In this document: in pieces, positions 44,224 to 54,246 of the stretch
How positions within the stretch are numbered: position 1 is the first letter of the stretch
Layout: each line of letters starts with the position of its first letter
Source of the DNA: Dyadobacter sandarakinus
GTDB taxonomy: Bacteria; Bacteroidota; Bacteroidia; Cytophagales; Spirosomataceae
Reading direction: 5' to 3'
NCBI RefSeq assembly: GCF_016894445.1
Contig: NZ_CP056775.1
Location: forward strand, 3,040,001-3,104,000
Length of the DNA stretch: 64,000 nucleotides
Translations under genes and position numbers: made by a program
Notes under the pieces: generated by a model
What the model saw: the letters and a program-made list of their open reading frames with translations, nothing else
The model's database searches: none
What the model was told of the DNA's origin: nothing

Positions 44224-44620
44224 CCCCTTTGCCCTGGATACCAATATTCTTGTCTACCTGTACGATTCCAATAGTAGTTCAAAAAGGGCAATCAGTGAAT
44301 CGCTTGTGGAACAAGGGCCTTTAATATCGGCTCAGGTAGTATCGGAATATTTAAATGTAACGAAAAGACTGTTGAAATTACCCAAAGAAAGCACCTTCGC
44401 AAGGTGCCGGCAAGTCTTCGACTTATGTTCAATTGTCCCGATTACTAATAAACACATACATCTCGCAGCAGAGCTTATCAGTCAATACGATTTACAAATC
44501 TTTGATTCCATTATTGTAGCATCTCTCCTGGATACGCAGTGCACAGTGCTTTATTCCGAAGACATGCAGCATGGTTTATGGATCAAAGGCAAGATCCGGA
44601 TAGTAAACCCGTTTGTTTAA
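44210..44620 (+). CDS. vapC: PIN-domain toxin (VapC-like)
   Basis: 136 residues. PIN acidic residues are in FALDTNILVYLYD (D10), VVSEYLNV (Glu near 45), and IFDSIIVAS (Asp near 98); a fourth acid is less clear in YSEDMQHG. Such proteins cleave RNA, often tRNA. It overlaps the antitoxin-like gene, the usual type II order. Starts at 44210 or 44216 are both possible. Confidence 0.88.
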   Translation: MTMSSPFALDTNILVYLYDSNSSSKRAISESLVEQGPLISAQVVSEYLNVTKRLLKLPKESTFARCRQVFDLCSIVPITNKHIHLAAELISQYDLQIFDSIIVASLLDTQCTVLYSEDMQHGLWIKGKIRIVNPFV

Positions 44621-45943
44621 TCACTTCGTCCCATACTTTACCTTATACTTCTCGTACAGGCGCTTCTGCTTGTCGTCCAGATTTACTTTTCCCCCTTTGA
44701 TATAAACCATCTGCACAGCATTTGTCCGCATGTCAAGGATATCCCCTTCTGACACGACAAAGGAAGCATCCTTGCCTTTTTCCAGGGTACCTGCCTGGCG
44801 TTCCGCGCCAATGATTTCAGCGGCATTTTTAGTGATCCATTGAAGGGCATCCTCGGGTGTTACCTCCGTGAATCCGGACGAAGTACCGGCCAGAAATGCC
44901 AGGTTGCGCGTACGCCACCACTCATCGGCATAAGAAACAGCAACTTTAACCCCTGCCTTGTGCAAAAGTCCGGGTAGTTCATAAGGCAGGTACACATTGT
45001 CGTCCACACGGCCAGGCAGGCGGTGTGAGGGGTTCAGGATGACGGGTATTGCGTTTTCTTTCAAAAAGCCGGCTACCTTGTACGACTCGTCACCTCCCAC
45101 AATGACGACACGTTTCACACCCACTTCCCTGGCAAATTTGACAGCCTCGATGATATCCTTAGCATAATCAGCCCGTACGTACAGGTTTGCTGAGCCTTCA
45201 AACAGCGGCTTCATGGCCAGCAACCGAAGGTTTACCACATCGTGCTGCGCCTCTTCGGAATATGCCTTTGCTTCGGCAAACGTAGTTTTAAAGAGGTCGA
45301 GTACCTGCTGCCTGTTCTCATTCCTCTTGACGGTAACCGAAAAATCTGCCGGGTTGAAGGTGCTGGCCAGAAAAGACGGCCAGTTCAGCCAAATACCATC
45401 ATCTTTTTTTAGAACAGCATCCTCCCAATTCCATCCATCCGTATAAAACACCGATGATGAGCCCGAAATAATTCCCCCCTGAGGTACCGACTGGGATAAT
45501 ACAATCCCGTTTCCCCTTAATGTCGGAATCACCTCAGAATCGGTATTGTAAGCAATCAGTGCACGTACATGCGGATTGATCTCCCCTACTTCGTTAAAGT
45601 CGAGCGTAGCCCTTACAGAGGCTACCTCCTGCAAACCAACCGTCGTATTGAGCGAAATCAGGCCGGGAAAAATATGCTTCCCTTTAACATCCACTACTTC
45701 TTGTCCGGTGCCGGTGATGCTGCCGGCCGGGCCTACCTGGGTGATCACGCCTTTTTCGAATGCAATACTTCCATTCTGGATCACTTGTCCGTTACCCACA
45801 TGGATCGTAGCACCTGTGAGGATTACGGGCTTTACCTGAGATGTAGCGGGTGCCGGGTTCTGCGCCAGGATACTTCCTGAGATCAGGAGTGTGCAGGCCA
45901 GCGCGGCTATTTTAATATCAGTAACCTTCAACATCGCTTTCAT
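44621..45943 (-). CDS. Amidohydrolase-fold protein lacking the HxH metal motif (probable pseudoenzyme)
   Basis: 440 residues with a signal peptide (MKAMLKVTDIKIAALACTLLISGSILAQ). The fold is recognisable: TLTGATIHVGNGQVIQNGSI-type N-terminus, VDVKGKHIFPGLISLNTTVGLQEV, and the C-terminal AGTLEKGKDASFVVSEGDILDM. Where active enzymes have HxH (PGLIDxHxH) this protein has PGLISLNTTV, so the first two metal ligands are gone. It starts at TAATG overlap with the upstream amidohydrolase and is probably a coupled, non-catalytic partner. Confidence 0.82.
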   Translation of the reverse strand: MKAMLKVTDIKIAALACTLLISGSILAQNPAPATSQVKPVILTGATIHVGNGQVIQNGSIAFEKGVITQVGPAGSITGTGQEVVDVKGKHIFPGLISLNTTVGLQEVASVRATLDFNEVGEINPHVRALIAYNTDSEVIPTLRGNGIVLSQSVPQGGIISGSSSVFYTDGWNWEDAVLKKDDGIWLNWPSFLASTFNPADFSVTVKRNENRQQVLDLFKTTFAEAKAYSEEAQHDVVNLRLLAMKPLFEGSANLYVRADYAKDIIEAVKFAREVGVKRVVIVGGDESYKVAGFLKENAIPVILNPSHRLPGRVDDNVYLPYELPGLLHKAGVKVAVSYADEWWRTRNLAFLAGTSSGFTEVTPEDALQWITKNAAEIIGAERQAGTLEKGKDASFVVSEGDILDMRTNAVQMVYIKGGKVNLDDKQKRLYEKYKVKYGTK

Positions 45944-48900
45944 TATCTTGATGCCTCGCTTTGAGTGTCCATACCTATAATATCCTCGCAATGCCACATC
46001 TTAGGCTGTGCCGACTGCGGCTTTTGTACCGGCTTACCAGACGCTTTTTCGTCGAGCATCTTCTGGATCAGCCGTTCCCGCTCTTTCAGCATGCTTTTTT
46101 GCTTTTCGAGGTCTTTGTTTCTATCAAAGTAAACCGCGCCCTCAATCATCGTAAACTCCGGCCGCGCATATACGGATAGCGGATTTGCGCTCCATAGCAC
46201 CAGATCCGCATCTTTGCCTTCCCGGATGCTCCCGATGCGTTGGTCCACATGCAATAGTTTCGCAGGGTTCAGGGTCACCATTTTCCAGGCTTCCTCCTCT
46301 GGTACGCCGCCGTATTCCACTGTTTTGGCCGCTTCCTGGTTCAGCCTCCGGGCCATTTCAGCATCATCAGAATTAATGGCCACGGTAATGCCCTGGTGGT
46401 ACATCAATGCTGCATTGTAGGGAATTGCTTCCTTTACTTCCATTTTGTAAGCCCACCAGTCTGCAAATGTGGAACCGCCGATACCGCGCTGCGACATCTT
46501 GTCGGCCATTTTATAACCTTCCAGGATGTGGGTAAACGTATTGATCTTAAATTTCAGAGAGTCGGCCACATGCATCAGCATATTAATTTCCGACTGCACA
46601 TACGAGTGGCAGGTGATAAACCGTTCACCGGACAATATTTCAGCCAATGCATCCAGTTCAAGGTCGCGGCGGGGCATTGCATTCTTTTTGGGAGCAGCCT
46701 GGTAAGCTTTCCATTTCGCAGCGTATGCTTTTGCCCGAAGAAAGTGATCAAAATACACCTGCTCCACACCCATACGGGTTTGCGGGAAACGGGTACGCAC
46801 GATATCGCCCCAGTTGGATTGCTTCACATTTTCCCCCAATGCAAATTTAATGGTCTTGGCTTCGGGAATCAGCAACTCGCTCTGCCCTGCACCCCATTTC
46901 AGCTTTACCAGTGCACTCTGCCCGCCAATGGAATTGGCCGACCCGTGCAGCAAATGAGAAGTAGTAACTCCACCCGCAAGCTGCCGGTAAATATTGATGT
47001 CGTCGGGATTGATGACATCACTCATTCGCACCTCAGCCGAGCTTGACTGTCCGCCTTCATTGATTGCAAAAAGCGCAATGTGTGAATGTTCGTCGATAAT
47101 GCCGCTGGTCAGGTGCTTGCCCGAACCATCGATTGCGGTTGAGCCGGCAGGAGCAGCCAGTGACTTGCCTACCCTGGCAATTTTGCCATTTTGCACCAGT
47201 ACATCCGCGTTTCCAACAATACCTTCCTTTTCATTGGTCCAAACCGTAGTATTTCTGATCAGCACCGTGCTGCTTTTGGGAAGCTCTTCGTTCCCGAAAC
47301 CGACAAAAGGATATACAACTTTACCCAGTTCAGGCTGCTTGGCCGCGGCAGAATCTTTTGCGACAGGTGAAACAAATTTTTCCGTAAGGTTTGCATTCCA
47401 CGATACGATCGACCCATCGGGCATTACACCCTCCCCTGCCAGGCCGGTACCTGCCCGCCAGCCAGTCAGCCGCACGGTTGCGCCGGTCTTTTTGTCGGGC
47501 TGGTAAGTAATTGTCAGCAGCTCATTGGCCTGGATAACTTTCGGGGTAATTTTAATACTGTCCTGGATAATTATTTTATAATCAGGCTTTTGGGGAGTGC
47601 CCGTGATCTGTATTTTGCCTGAGGGCTGATTGTTAACAGCAAAAGTGTAAGTCCCCCGGAGGTCCGGCGCATGCAGCGGTGCAAGGATAAACTTTTTACC
47701 CTGAACCCAGTTTTCATAGATTACCGCTTCTTTTGAAAATATATCGTCTGAGGAAATCAGAAAATTAGCGAGGTAGCCTTCTCTAAGACTTCCGATCTGA
47801 TTTTCGGCTTTGATTAACCTTGCAGGCAGGATGGTCAGTGCTTCCAGTGCTTTTTCCTTTGAAAGCCCGTACTCCACTGCCATGCGCAGGTTTTTCCAGA
47901 AATCCCCTTTGTTTTTCATACCCGCGAGCGTCAGTGCAAACGGAATATCGGCTTTTGCAACTTCGGCTGCATTGGCTGGTGCCAGCTCCCAATGTTTAAG
48001 CTGGGCCATACTGATCACATCTGCATCCCAGGGGTCTGCCACGTCATAAGCCTCGGGAAAGTTAAGCGGCAGGATCAGGGTAGCCTTGGTATTTTTAATC
48101 TCCTTAATGCGCTGGTACTCGTCTCCGCCTCCCCGAATGATATACTGTATACCAAATTCATCCCCGATCCTGTCTGCGCGCAGCACGCTGAACTTGTCAT
48201 TTGCTTCAAAAAAAGAAGGCAGTGACTTGATCTGGTTAAATGCTTCCAGAGAGATGTTTGCTTCCTGGGTTTTACCTGTCTTGGCAAACCAGTCTGCGTC
48301 GTAGTACGTCTGCCGCAGCAAGGCTGCAACACCCATGGTTGAGGACGGGTATGTTTGCGACGACGTACCTTTGCTGAAAGAAAAATGAGAGGATGCCCTG
48401 CGGTTCAGCAATGCTATGTTGGCAGGCTCGTCGGTCAGGGTCACCAGCGTTCCGCTTCCCTGGACAATACCATCGTGTAAATGGGCCAGGACAGTACCAA
48501 AACCTAATTTGCGCAACTCTGCGGCCTTTTTTTCATCGGGTGTAAAAAGCTGGCTTGCATCATTTTCAGGCTGTATCGACTGGTTCCAGCCAAATGCTCC
48601 CTTTTTATTGGATTCAAGCTGGGGTGTCTGCCTTCCCGACGCCGGCCGGTCACGCTTTACTTCGGGCATGCCGTAGTCTGAGTCCAGATCGATGAGCGAC
48701 GGGTAAATGTATTTTCCTTTCAGATCAATCACCACCGTGCCGGCCGGGACTTTCACCTGCTTCCCGACGCCACGTATCAGGCCGTTCTCGATCAGGAGCG
48801 TAGCATTGGCAAGGGTCGTTCTCGCATCGGTTACAATGGTGGCATTGGTAAATGCATACCTGCCCGAACGTTCGTCAAATGCGCCATTTTGAGGGAAAGT

Positions 48901-48966
48901 CTGCTGCCCGAAACTTACAAAGCTGAGCATCATTCCCGCCAGAAAGGTGGATAGCTGTTTAATCAT
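45943..48966 (-). CDS. Tandem amidohydrolase: degenerate N-terminal and intact C-terminal domain
   Basis: 1007 residues with a signal peptide (FLAGMMLSFVSFGQ). The N-terminal amidohydrolase-like part (about 25-430) has IYPSLIDLDSDYGMPEV in place of the HxH motif. A beta-sandwich linker (about 435-560) follows. The C-terminal amidohydrolase domain keeps its ligands: H627-x-H629 in DEHSHIALF, H787, H813 and D867. Probably periplasmic, acting on an imidazolone-, cyanurate- or peptide-like substrate; not determined. The downstream pseudoenzyme overlaps as TAATG. Confidence 0.88.
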   Translation of the reverse strand: MIKQLSTFLAGMMLSFVSFGQQTFPQNGAFDERSGRYAFTNATIVTDARTTLANATLLIENGLIRGVGKQVKVPAGTVVIDLKGKYIYPSLIDLDSDYGMPEVKRDRPASGRQTPQLESNKKGAFGWNQSIQPENDASQLFTPDEKKAAELRKLGFGTVLAHLHDGIVQGSGTLVTLTDEPANIALLNRRASSHFSFSKGTSSQTYPSSTMGVAALLRQTYYDADWFAKTGKTQEANISLEAFNQIKSLPSFFEANDKFSVLRADRIGDEFGIQYIIRGGGDEYQRIKEIKNTKATLILPLNFPEAYDVADPWDADVISMAQLKHWELAPANAAEVAKADIPFALTLAGMKNKGDFWKNLRMAVEYGLSKEKALEALTILPARLIKAENQIGSLREGYLANFLISSDDIFSKEAVIYENWVQGKKFILAPLHAPDLRGTYTFAVNNQPSGKIQITGTPQKPDYKIIIQDSIKITPKVIQANELLTITYQPDKKTGATVRLTGWRAGTGLAGEGVMPDGSIVSWNANLTEKFVSPVAKDSAAAKQPELGKVVYPFVGFGNEELPKSSTVLIRNTTVWTNEKEGIVGNADVLVQNGKIARVGKSLAAPAGSTAIDGSGKHLTSGIIDEHSHIALFAINEGGQSSSAEVRMSDVINPDDINIYRQLAGGVTTSHLLHGSANSIGGQSALVKLKWGAGQSELLIPEAKTIKFALGENVKQSNWGDIVRTRFPQTRMGVEQVYFDHFLRAKAYAAKWKAYQAAPKKNAMPRRDLELDALAEILSGERFITCHSYVQSEINMLMHVADSLKFKINTFTHILEGYKMADKMSQRGIGGSTFADWWAYKMEVKEAIPYNAALMYHQGITVAINSDDAEMARRLNQEAAKTVEYGGVPEEEAWKMVTLNPAKLLHVDQRIGSIREGKDADLVLWSANPLSVYARPEFTMIEGAVYFDRNKDLEKQKSMLKERERLIQKMLDEKASGKPVQKPQSAQPKMWHCEDIIGMDTQSEASR

Positions 48967-49075
48967 TTAGTACACCGTTGTTTTACAAATAAGAAAGACA
49001 ATATACTATCTTCCCGTGAAAGTAGGGACGACCTGCACTTTGTAACTTGTAAATACATTAGAAAATCTTTCTACG

Positions 49076-49378
49076 ATGACATACGAAGAATTTACAGAAA
49101 CGCTGCCTGCATCAACACCGCCCGGCCATATTCCTGAACTTCTGAAAGCCCTCTGGTACGATGCAAAGGGCGATTGGGAAGCAGCGCACAACATTGCGCA
49201 AAGTAAAGAAGGCACCCGGCCTTACGATCGCCTGCACGCCTACCTGCACCGGGTAGAAGGCGACACCTGGAATGCAGGATACTGGTACAGGCGCGCCGGA
49301 AGCGAGGTATTTACGGGAACATTGAAAGAAGAATGGGAGTATCTGGTGAAGAATCTCCTGCAAACTGAGAACATGTAA
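49076..49378 (+). CDS. Conserved hypothetical protein (100 aa)
   Basis: 100 residues: HIPELLKALWYDAKGDWEAAHNIAQ, then HAYLHRVEGDTWNAGYWYRRAG. The pattern is shared by a small conserved family in several phyla, with no assigned function. No signal peptide or membrane helix. It is transcribed apart from its neighbours and ends at a strong bidirectional terminator. Confidence 0.78.
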   Translation: MTYEEFTETLPASTPPGHIPELLKALWYDAKGDWEAAHNIAQSKEGTRPYDRLHAYLHRVEGDTWNAGYWYRRAGSEVFTGTLKEEWEYLVKNLLQTENM

Positions 49379-49406
49379 TCTCAGGTAGGATAGTAGGCTA
49401 TTTAAT

Positions 49407-49452
49407 GCAAATGAAAACGGACAGACTTGAAAGCCTGTCCGTTTTCATTTGC
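49407..49452. terminator. Bidirectional terminator
   Basis: Perfect 18-bp stem between GCAAATGAAAACGGACAG and CTGTCCGTTTTCATTTGC, between the convergent 100-residue gene and prfC. Confidence 0.88.
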
Positions 49453-49465
49453 AATTCCATGTAGT

Positions 49466-51061
49466 TTACACGGCCATTTCCGTCTTGAACTCGGAGGTGA
49501 AATGGAAGTGGATCGCGGGATTATTTTCCCGGTTCATACGGATCATCCAGTCCGACTCGGCCAGGAATACCGGGTTGCGGTCTTTGTCGTAGGCAATCTG
49601 GTTGCCTTTCAAACGTACAAACTGGTCCATCGCAGGCTTATCGTCGGCAGTAAGCCAGCACGCACGTGAAACGCTCATGGGTACCCACCGGCACTTGGCA
49701 CCATACTCGTGTTCCAGCCGGTACTGGATTACATCAAATTGCAGCTCTCCTACTGTTCCTACAATCTTGCGATTCCCGAGATCCAATGTAAAGAGCTGTG
49801 CGACACCTTCATCGGTGAGCTGCTGAATGCCTTTTTCAAGCTGCTTGGATTTCATGGGGTCCATATTGATGAGCTCCTTGAAAATTTCGGGCGAAAAGCT
49901 GGGGATACCCGAAAACTGCAAGGATTCACCTTCTGTAAGGGTATCACCGATCTTGAAGCTTCCTGTATCGTAAAGCCCTACCACATCACCGGGAAAGCCT
50001 TCGTCCAGCACGCTCTTGGCCGATGCCATAAAGCTGAACGGACTTGAAAAACGCACTTCCTTACCCAAACGGACATGTTTATAAAACTTGCCACGCTCGA
50101 ATTTTCCTGAACAAATCCGTAGAAAGGCGATCCTGTCGCGGTGGCGCGGGTCCAGGTTTGCGTGTATCTTGAAAACAAACCCCGTAAACTTCGGCTCCAA
50201 AGGATCCACTTCGCGCACGTCGGTAGGACGGGGCTGCGGAATGGGTGAAATTTCACAAAAAGTATCCAGCAACTCCTTGATCCCGAAGTTGTTGATTGCA
50301 CTTCCGAAAAATACGGGTGCCAGCTGGCCTTTCTGATAAGCTTCTTCCGAAAACGTGTCATATACCCCTTCCACCAACTCCACATCCTCGGTCAGCTGCG
50401 ATGCGTCACGCTCGCCAAGCAGGTCGGTCAGACCTTCATCTTCCAGGTTTACCTGCACTACGTCCCGCTCTATTTTAGTTTTATTGATCCCAAAAAAGTA
50501 GAGCATCTGCTCATAGAGGCTGTAAACGCCCTTGAAATCATTACCCATATTGATCGGCCAGGTCAACGGACGCACGCGGATGCCCAGCTTGGATTCGAGC
50601 TCATCGAGCAGCTCAAACGGGTTTCTTCCCTCCCGGTCGAGTTTGTTGACAAACACGATTACCGGCGTATTGCGCATGCGGCATACCTCCATGAGCCTCT
50701 CGGTTTGCTCCTCCACGCCTTTTACGCAGTCGATTACCAGGATTACACTGTCCACCGCGGTGAGCGTACGGTAGGTATCCTCCGCAAAATCCTTGTGGCC
50801 CGGCGTATCGAGGATATTGATCAGCAGATCCCTGTATTCGAATGTCATTACCGACGTAGCCACCGAGATACCCCGCTGCTTTTCAATCTCCATAAAGTCG
50901 GAGGTGGCTGTTTTCTTGATTTTATTGGACTTCACTGCGCCCGCCGTCTGGATGGCCCCGCCAAAAAGCAGCAGCTTTTCGGTAAGCGTGGTTTTTCCGG
51001 CATCCGGGTGGCTGATGATCGCAAACGTGCGGCGCTTCTTGATTTCTTCTGTATTACTCAT
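49466..51061 (-). CDS. prfC: Peptide chain release factor 3
   Basis: 531 residues, the normal length. GTP-binding motifs are [18 protein letters not shown] (P-loop), [10 protein letters not shown], and [10 protein letters not shown]. The C-terminal domain ([20 protein letters not shown]) is typical of RF3. It recycles RF1 and RF2 after termination. Transcribed with no close upstream partner. Confidence 0.96.
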   Translation of the reverse strand: MSNTEEIKKRRTFAIISHPDAGKTTLTEKLLLFGGAIQTAGAVKSNKIKKTATSDFMEIEKQRGISVATSVMTFEYRDLLINILDTPGHKDFAEDTYRTLTAVDSVILVIDCVKGVEEQTERLMEVCRMRNTPVIVFVNKLDREGRNPFELLDELESKLGIRVRPLTWPINMGNDFKGVYSLYEQMLYFFGINKTKIERDVVQVNLEDEGLTDLLGERDASQLTEDVELVEGVYDTFSEEAYQKGQLAPVFFGSAINNFGIKELLDTFCEISPIPQPRPTDVREVDPLEPKFTGFVFKIHANLDPRHRDRIAFLRICSGKFERGKFYKHVRLGKEVRFSSPFSFMASAKSVLDEGFPGDVVGLYDTGSFKIGDTLTEGESLQFSGIPSFSPEIFKELINMDPMKSKQLEKGIQQLTDEGVAQLFTLDLGNRKIVGTVGELQFDVIQYRLEHEYGAKCRWVPMSVSRACWLTADDKPAMDQFVRLKGNQIAYDKDRNPVFLAESDWMIRMNRENNPAIHFHFTSEFKTEMAV

Positions 51062-51120
51062 AGGACCTTGCAGGGTCAGCTTTGACGAAAATTCATTTTA
51101 AAAATGCTGCAAAGATAACG

Positions 51121-51149
51121 AAAAAAGGCCGTCCCGGAGAGGGACAGCC
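51121..51149 (-). terminator. Terminator of ppa
   Basis: Stem GGCCGTCCC with GGGACAGCC (one bulge) and loop GGAGA, followed on the minus strand by a T-run. Confidence 0.75.
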
Positions 51150-51193
51150 CAAATTCAGTTGCAGTCGGCAGTAACTTCGGCAGCGGCTGATAT

Positions 51194-51805
51194 TCAATAG
51201 TATGAATGCTTGTAATCCTCCACCGAAGTAAGGATTACCTCATGCGCCTCTTCTCTGCCGTACACGTTTGTAATTTCAATATGTGCCTTTTCGCCGGGCA
51301 GGTTTTTGTAGGTCAGGAAGTAGTGTTTCAAACGTTCCACGATCCCCTCTGGCAGCTGGCTCAGATCGGAGTAAGAACCGTAAACTTCATCTCCTTTCAG
51401 TACGGCAATGATCTTATCGTCGGCCTCGCCGCCATCGATCAGCCTAATGCCGCCGATAGGCTTGGCCTCACACATGATGTTGCCGTGCGAAATGATTTTC
51501 TCGCAAAGTACAATGATATCCAGCGGATCGCCGTCACCTTCTGTCACATCACGTCCGGAGCGTTCGCGCGCCAGTGCAGCAATTTTTTCGGAGCAGTAGG
51601 TTTTAGGGATAAATCCGTAAAGTGCAGGAACGATGTTGGAGTATTTCTGCGGGCGGTCAATTTTCAGGTAACCGGTTGTTTTGTCAATCTCGTATTTTAC
51701 GGTATCGGTAGGAACAATCTCAATAAATGCGGTTACAAGTTCAGGGGCGTTTTCGCCCATGGGAATGCCGTGCCACGGGTGTGCTTTGTGTACGTTAGCG
51801 ATCAT
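51194..51805 (-). CDS. ppa: Inorganic pyrophosphatase, family I
   Basis: 203 residues. Metal-binding signature GDGDPLDIIVLCEK and later GGEADDKIIAVLKGD; the N-terminus MIANVHKAHPWHGIPMGENAPELVTAFIEI fits the Bacteroidota group. It hydrolyses pyrophosphate and so drives polymer synthesis. Confidence 0.96.
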   Translation of the reverse strand: MIANVHKAHPWHGIPMGENAPELVTAFIEIVPTDTVKYEIDKTTGYLKIDRPQKYSNIVPALYGFIPKTYCSEKIAALARERSGRDVTEGDGDPLDIIVLCEKIISHGNIMCEAKPIGGIRLIDGGEADDKIIAVLKGDEVYGSYSDLSQLPEGIVERLKHYFLTYKNLPGEKAHIEITNVYGREEAHEVILTSVEDYKHSYY

Positions 51806-51857
51806 TATTTACGTAATAGGTAATAACTTTTTATATAAAACTCTTTTGTTCAGCAAT

Positions 51858-52829
51858 TCAGAAGCCCGCTTTTTCAGCGATTGTATAATCCCCTGTTTTC
51901 GAGACGGATTGTTTGACCAGCAGCTCCCCGAGAAAGCCCGCAAGAAAAAACTGGGAGCCTACCATGATCGCGACGAGTGCCAGAAAAAATAATGGATTGT
52001 CGGTAACATTGCGGTAGGGCAAAAGATGGTAGATGTTGTAAATCTTTTTACCAAGAAGCCAAAAGGCTATAATGGTTCCGAGAAAAAACATAAGGGTTCC
52101 CAGACTACCAAAAAAATGCATAGGCCTACGCCCAAACTTATTCACAAAGGCAATCGAAAGCAAATCCAGAAAGCCAAAAATAAAGCGTTCGAGCCCAAAC
52201 TTGGTGTAGCCGTACTTGCGCGCCCGGTGCTGCACCACCTTTTCCCCTATCTTCCTGAAACCGTTCCATTTGGCAATCACGGGAATGTACCGGTGCATTT
52301 CACCGTAAATGGTAATATTGCGCACAACCTCCCTGCGATACGCTTTCAGTCCGCAGTTGAAATCGTGCAATGCCACGCCCGAAATACCCCGGGTCGCTGC
52401 ATTGAAAAGTTTGGTCGGGATGGTTTTGGTGAGGGGGTCATAGCGTTTCTTCTTCCAGCCCGACACCAGGTCGTACTGCTCGTCCTGGATCATCCGGTAC
52501 AAGCCGGGGATCTCGTCCGGACTATCCTGCAAATCCGCGTCCATTGTAATGATGACCTCACCGCGCGCCACCTGAAAGCCTGTCTGCAGCGCAGCAGTTT
52601 TACCATAATTACGCACAAACCGGAGGCCGCGGATATGTACATGCCGGGCCGACAATACTTCTATCACATCCCAGGAGCGGTCTTTACTTCCGTCATCAAT
52701 CAGGATTACTTCGTAGGTAAAGGCATTTTCATTCATGACCCTTTCAATCCATTCGGTAAGCTCGGGCAATGATTCCTCTTCATTGAAAAGCGGAACGATA
52801 ACGGAAATCTGAATAACTGGATCGGTCAT
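51858..52829 (-). CDS. Family 2 glycosyltransferase, GtrB/DPM1-like
   Basis: 323 residues. The catalytic domain has SVIVPLFNEEESLPEL, DDGSKDRSW, and the metal motif DADLQDSPDEI. Two membrane helices near the C-terminus (about 235-300) fit the polyprenyl-phosphate glycosyltransferases. It likely loads a sugar on undecaprenyl phosphate or adds a sugar to a lipid. The ATG at 52829 is chosen; the longer frame adds a poor N-terminus. Confidence 0.92.
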   Translation of the reverse strand: MTDPVIQISVIVPLFNEEESLPELTEWIERVMNENAFTYEVILIDDGSKDRSWDVIEVLSARHVHIRGLRFVRNYGKTAALQTGFQVARGEVIITMDADLQDSPDEIPGLYRMIQDEQYDLVSGWKKKRYDPLTKTIPTKLFNAATRGISGVALHDFNCGLKAYRREVVRNITIYGEMHRYIPVIAKWNGFRKIGEKVVQHRARKYGYTKFGLERFIFGFLDLLSIAFVNKFGRRPMHFFGSLGTLMFFLGTIIAFWLLGKKIYNIYHLLPYRNVTDNPLFFLALVAIMVGSQFFLAGFLGELLVKQSVSKTGDYTIAEKAGF

Positions 52830-52888
52830 GAATTGATTGCAATGCGCTGCCCACCTGGAAGCGGCAGGCAAATTTCGTGTTTTCCTGA

Positions 52889-53611
52889 TCAAAATTTCAA
52901 ATAAAACATTTTCAAAAGGCTGACAAAGTCAGGATGATAGGTTTTTCCATCATTTTCGTAGATGAAAAGGTTTGAAAATGCAGGCTGCAAATCTTCGGTG
53001 GCAGTCCGCTTAAAGGTCATAAACTGGCGGAAAGGCTTTTTACCAGGTTGATGGTAAAGTGTAGTACCCCGGACCTGCTTCCAGCCGCAGCGTTCTGCTT
53101 TTTTGATAAAAATACCAGCTTCCGCCACAGGTAGCAGCACATGAAAACTTCCATCGTCAGCCAGTAACTGATCCGAAGCAGTCAGCAACTCATCGAATGC
53201 AAGTGAATGCGCATGGTGTGCCTGGTTTTTTTCCTGATCGGGAGATAAAAGGTCGGCCTGAAAAAAGGGCGGATTGGTAATTACGGCGTCGTACCGGTAT
53301 CCGGGTCTGAACCGCCGGATGTCCTCATGGTACAGCTTAATACGGTCTGCAAAGGGACTATCTGCAATATTTTGTCCCGCCTGCGAAAATGCATTCGGCT
53401 CGATCTCCACGGTATCAATGTGCGCGAGCTCATTGCGCTGTGCCGCCATTAATGCGAGTAATCCTGTACCGGTGCCGATGTCCAGGATACTTTTCACATC
53501 TGAAATATGTACCCACGCGCCGAATGCACATGCATCCGTGCACACCTTCATGGCACACTGGTCCTGCTGAATGGTAAATTGTTTAAAACGGAAATAGGAA
53601 TTGCCTGCCAT
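52889..53611 (-). CDS. trmN6: tRNA1(Val) (adenine(37)-N6)-methyltransferase
   Basis: 240 residues. SAM-binding motif ILDIGTGTGLLALMAAQR and N6-adenine signature ITNPPFF; N-terminus FRFKQFTIQQDQCAMKVCTDACAFGAWV is typical of the TrmN6/YfiC family. It modifies A37 of tRNA-Val. Its start codon lies 2 bp after the RNase H stop on the same strand. Confidence 0.92.
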   Translation of the reverse strand: MAGNSYFRFKQFTIQQDQCAMKVCTDACAFGAWVHISDVKSILDIGTGTGLLALMAAQRNELAHIDTVEIEPNAFSQAGQNIADSPFADRIKLYHEDIRRFRPGYRYDAVITNPPFFQADLLSPDQEKNQAHHAHSLAFDELLTASDQLLADDGSFHVLLPVAEAGIFIKKAERCGWKQVRGTTLYHQPGKKPFRQFMTFKRTATEDLQPAFSNLFIYENDGKTYHPDFVSLLKMFYLKF

Positions 53612-53613
53612 AC

Positions 53614-54243
53614 TTATTTTCTGCCGAAATCAGCCGGATTTTCACCCCAGTACTCGGTCTCCCATTTCAGGATTTTATTGGAAAATGTATTGGTAGCAAG
53701 CCAGCGCTCTGCCCGTTGCAGCATTTCAAATACAGGCTTATTCCGGGGTGTCAGCGCAAGTTTGGTATTCGCATGCTTCTTCCTGATCCAGCTGATGGCC
53801 GTACGGCTGTCGCTGTAAACCGGCAGGTTGCTTTCCTTTTTCTGGAGATACGCAAGTGCATGTACGATCGCCAGAAACTCGCCGATGTTGTTGGTACCGT
53901 CGGCAAATGGCCCCTGCAAAAAAATACGCTGACCGGTCTGGTAATAAATTCCCTGGTACTCCATATCGCCCGTGGCGGTATTCCAGGCGGCATCCACCAC
54001 GATACTGTCCTTAATGGGACTGCCTATGGATGCGGGTGCTTCCTTCAATGCCGGCTTGGCTTCTTTTTTGGTCACAAATTCCCAGTAACTACCCTGGATC
54101 GCAGCTTCCGCCTCGGCGATCGAATCAAAGGACTTGTATTTCGCATCCTCAAAACCCTTGATCTGCTTCTCGCATTCCTTCCAGTCGGTAAAAATGCCCG
54201 TCTTTCTTCCCTGCCAGACTACGTAGAATTTGGTCTTTTTCAA
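53614..54243 (-). CDS. rnhA: Ribonuclease H with viroplasmin (RNase H1-like) N-terminal domain
   Basis: 209 residues. The N-terminal caulimovirus viroplasmin-like domain (KFYVVWQGRKTGIFTDWKECEKQIKGF) binds RNA-DNA hybrids. The RNase H domain has Asp in IVVDAAWNTATG, Glu in NNIGEFLAIVHAL, and Asp in PVYSDSRTAISWI. The only in-frame start is TTG at 54243; no ATG lies upstream. The repeat element begins at the very next base, so it may have altered the start. RBS not evident. Confidence 0.9.
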   Translation of the reverse strand: MKKTKFYVVWQGRKTGIFTDWKECEKQIKGFEDAKYKSFDSIAEAEAAIQGSYWEFVTKKEAKPALKEAPASIGSPIKDSIVVDAAWNTATGDMEYQGIYYQTGQRIFLQGPFADGTNNIGEFLAIVHALAYLQKKESNLPVYSDSRTAISWIRKKHANTKLALTPRNKPVFEMLQRAERWLATNTFSNKILKWETEYWGENPADFGRK

Positions 54244-54246
54244 TTT

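Noticed and set aside
46396..47046. A 216-codon frame antisense to the tandem amidohydrolase
   Set aside because: Shadow frame; composition is not protein-like.
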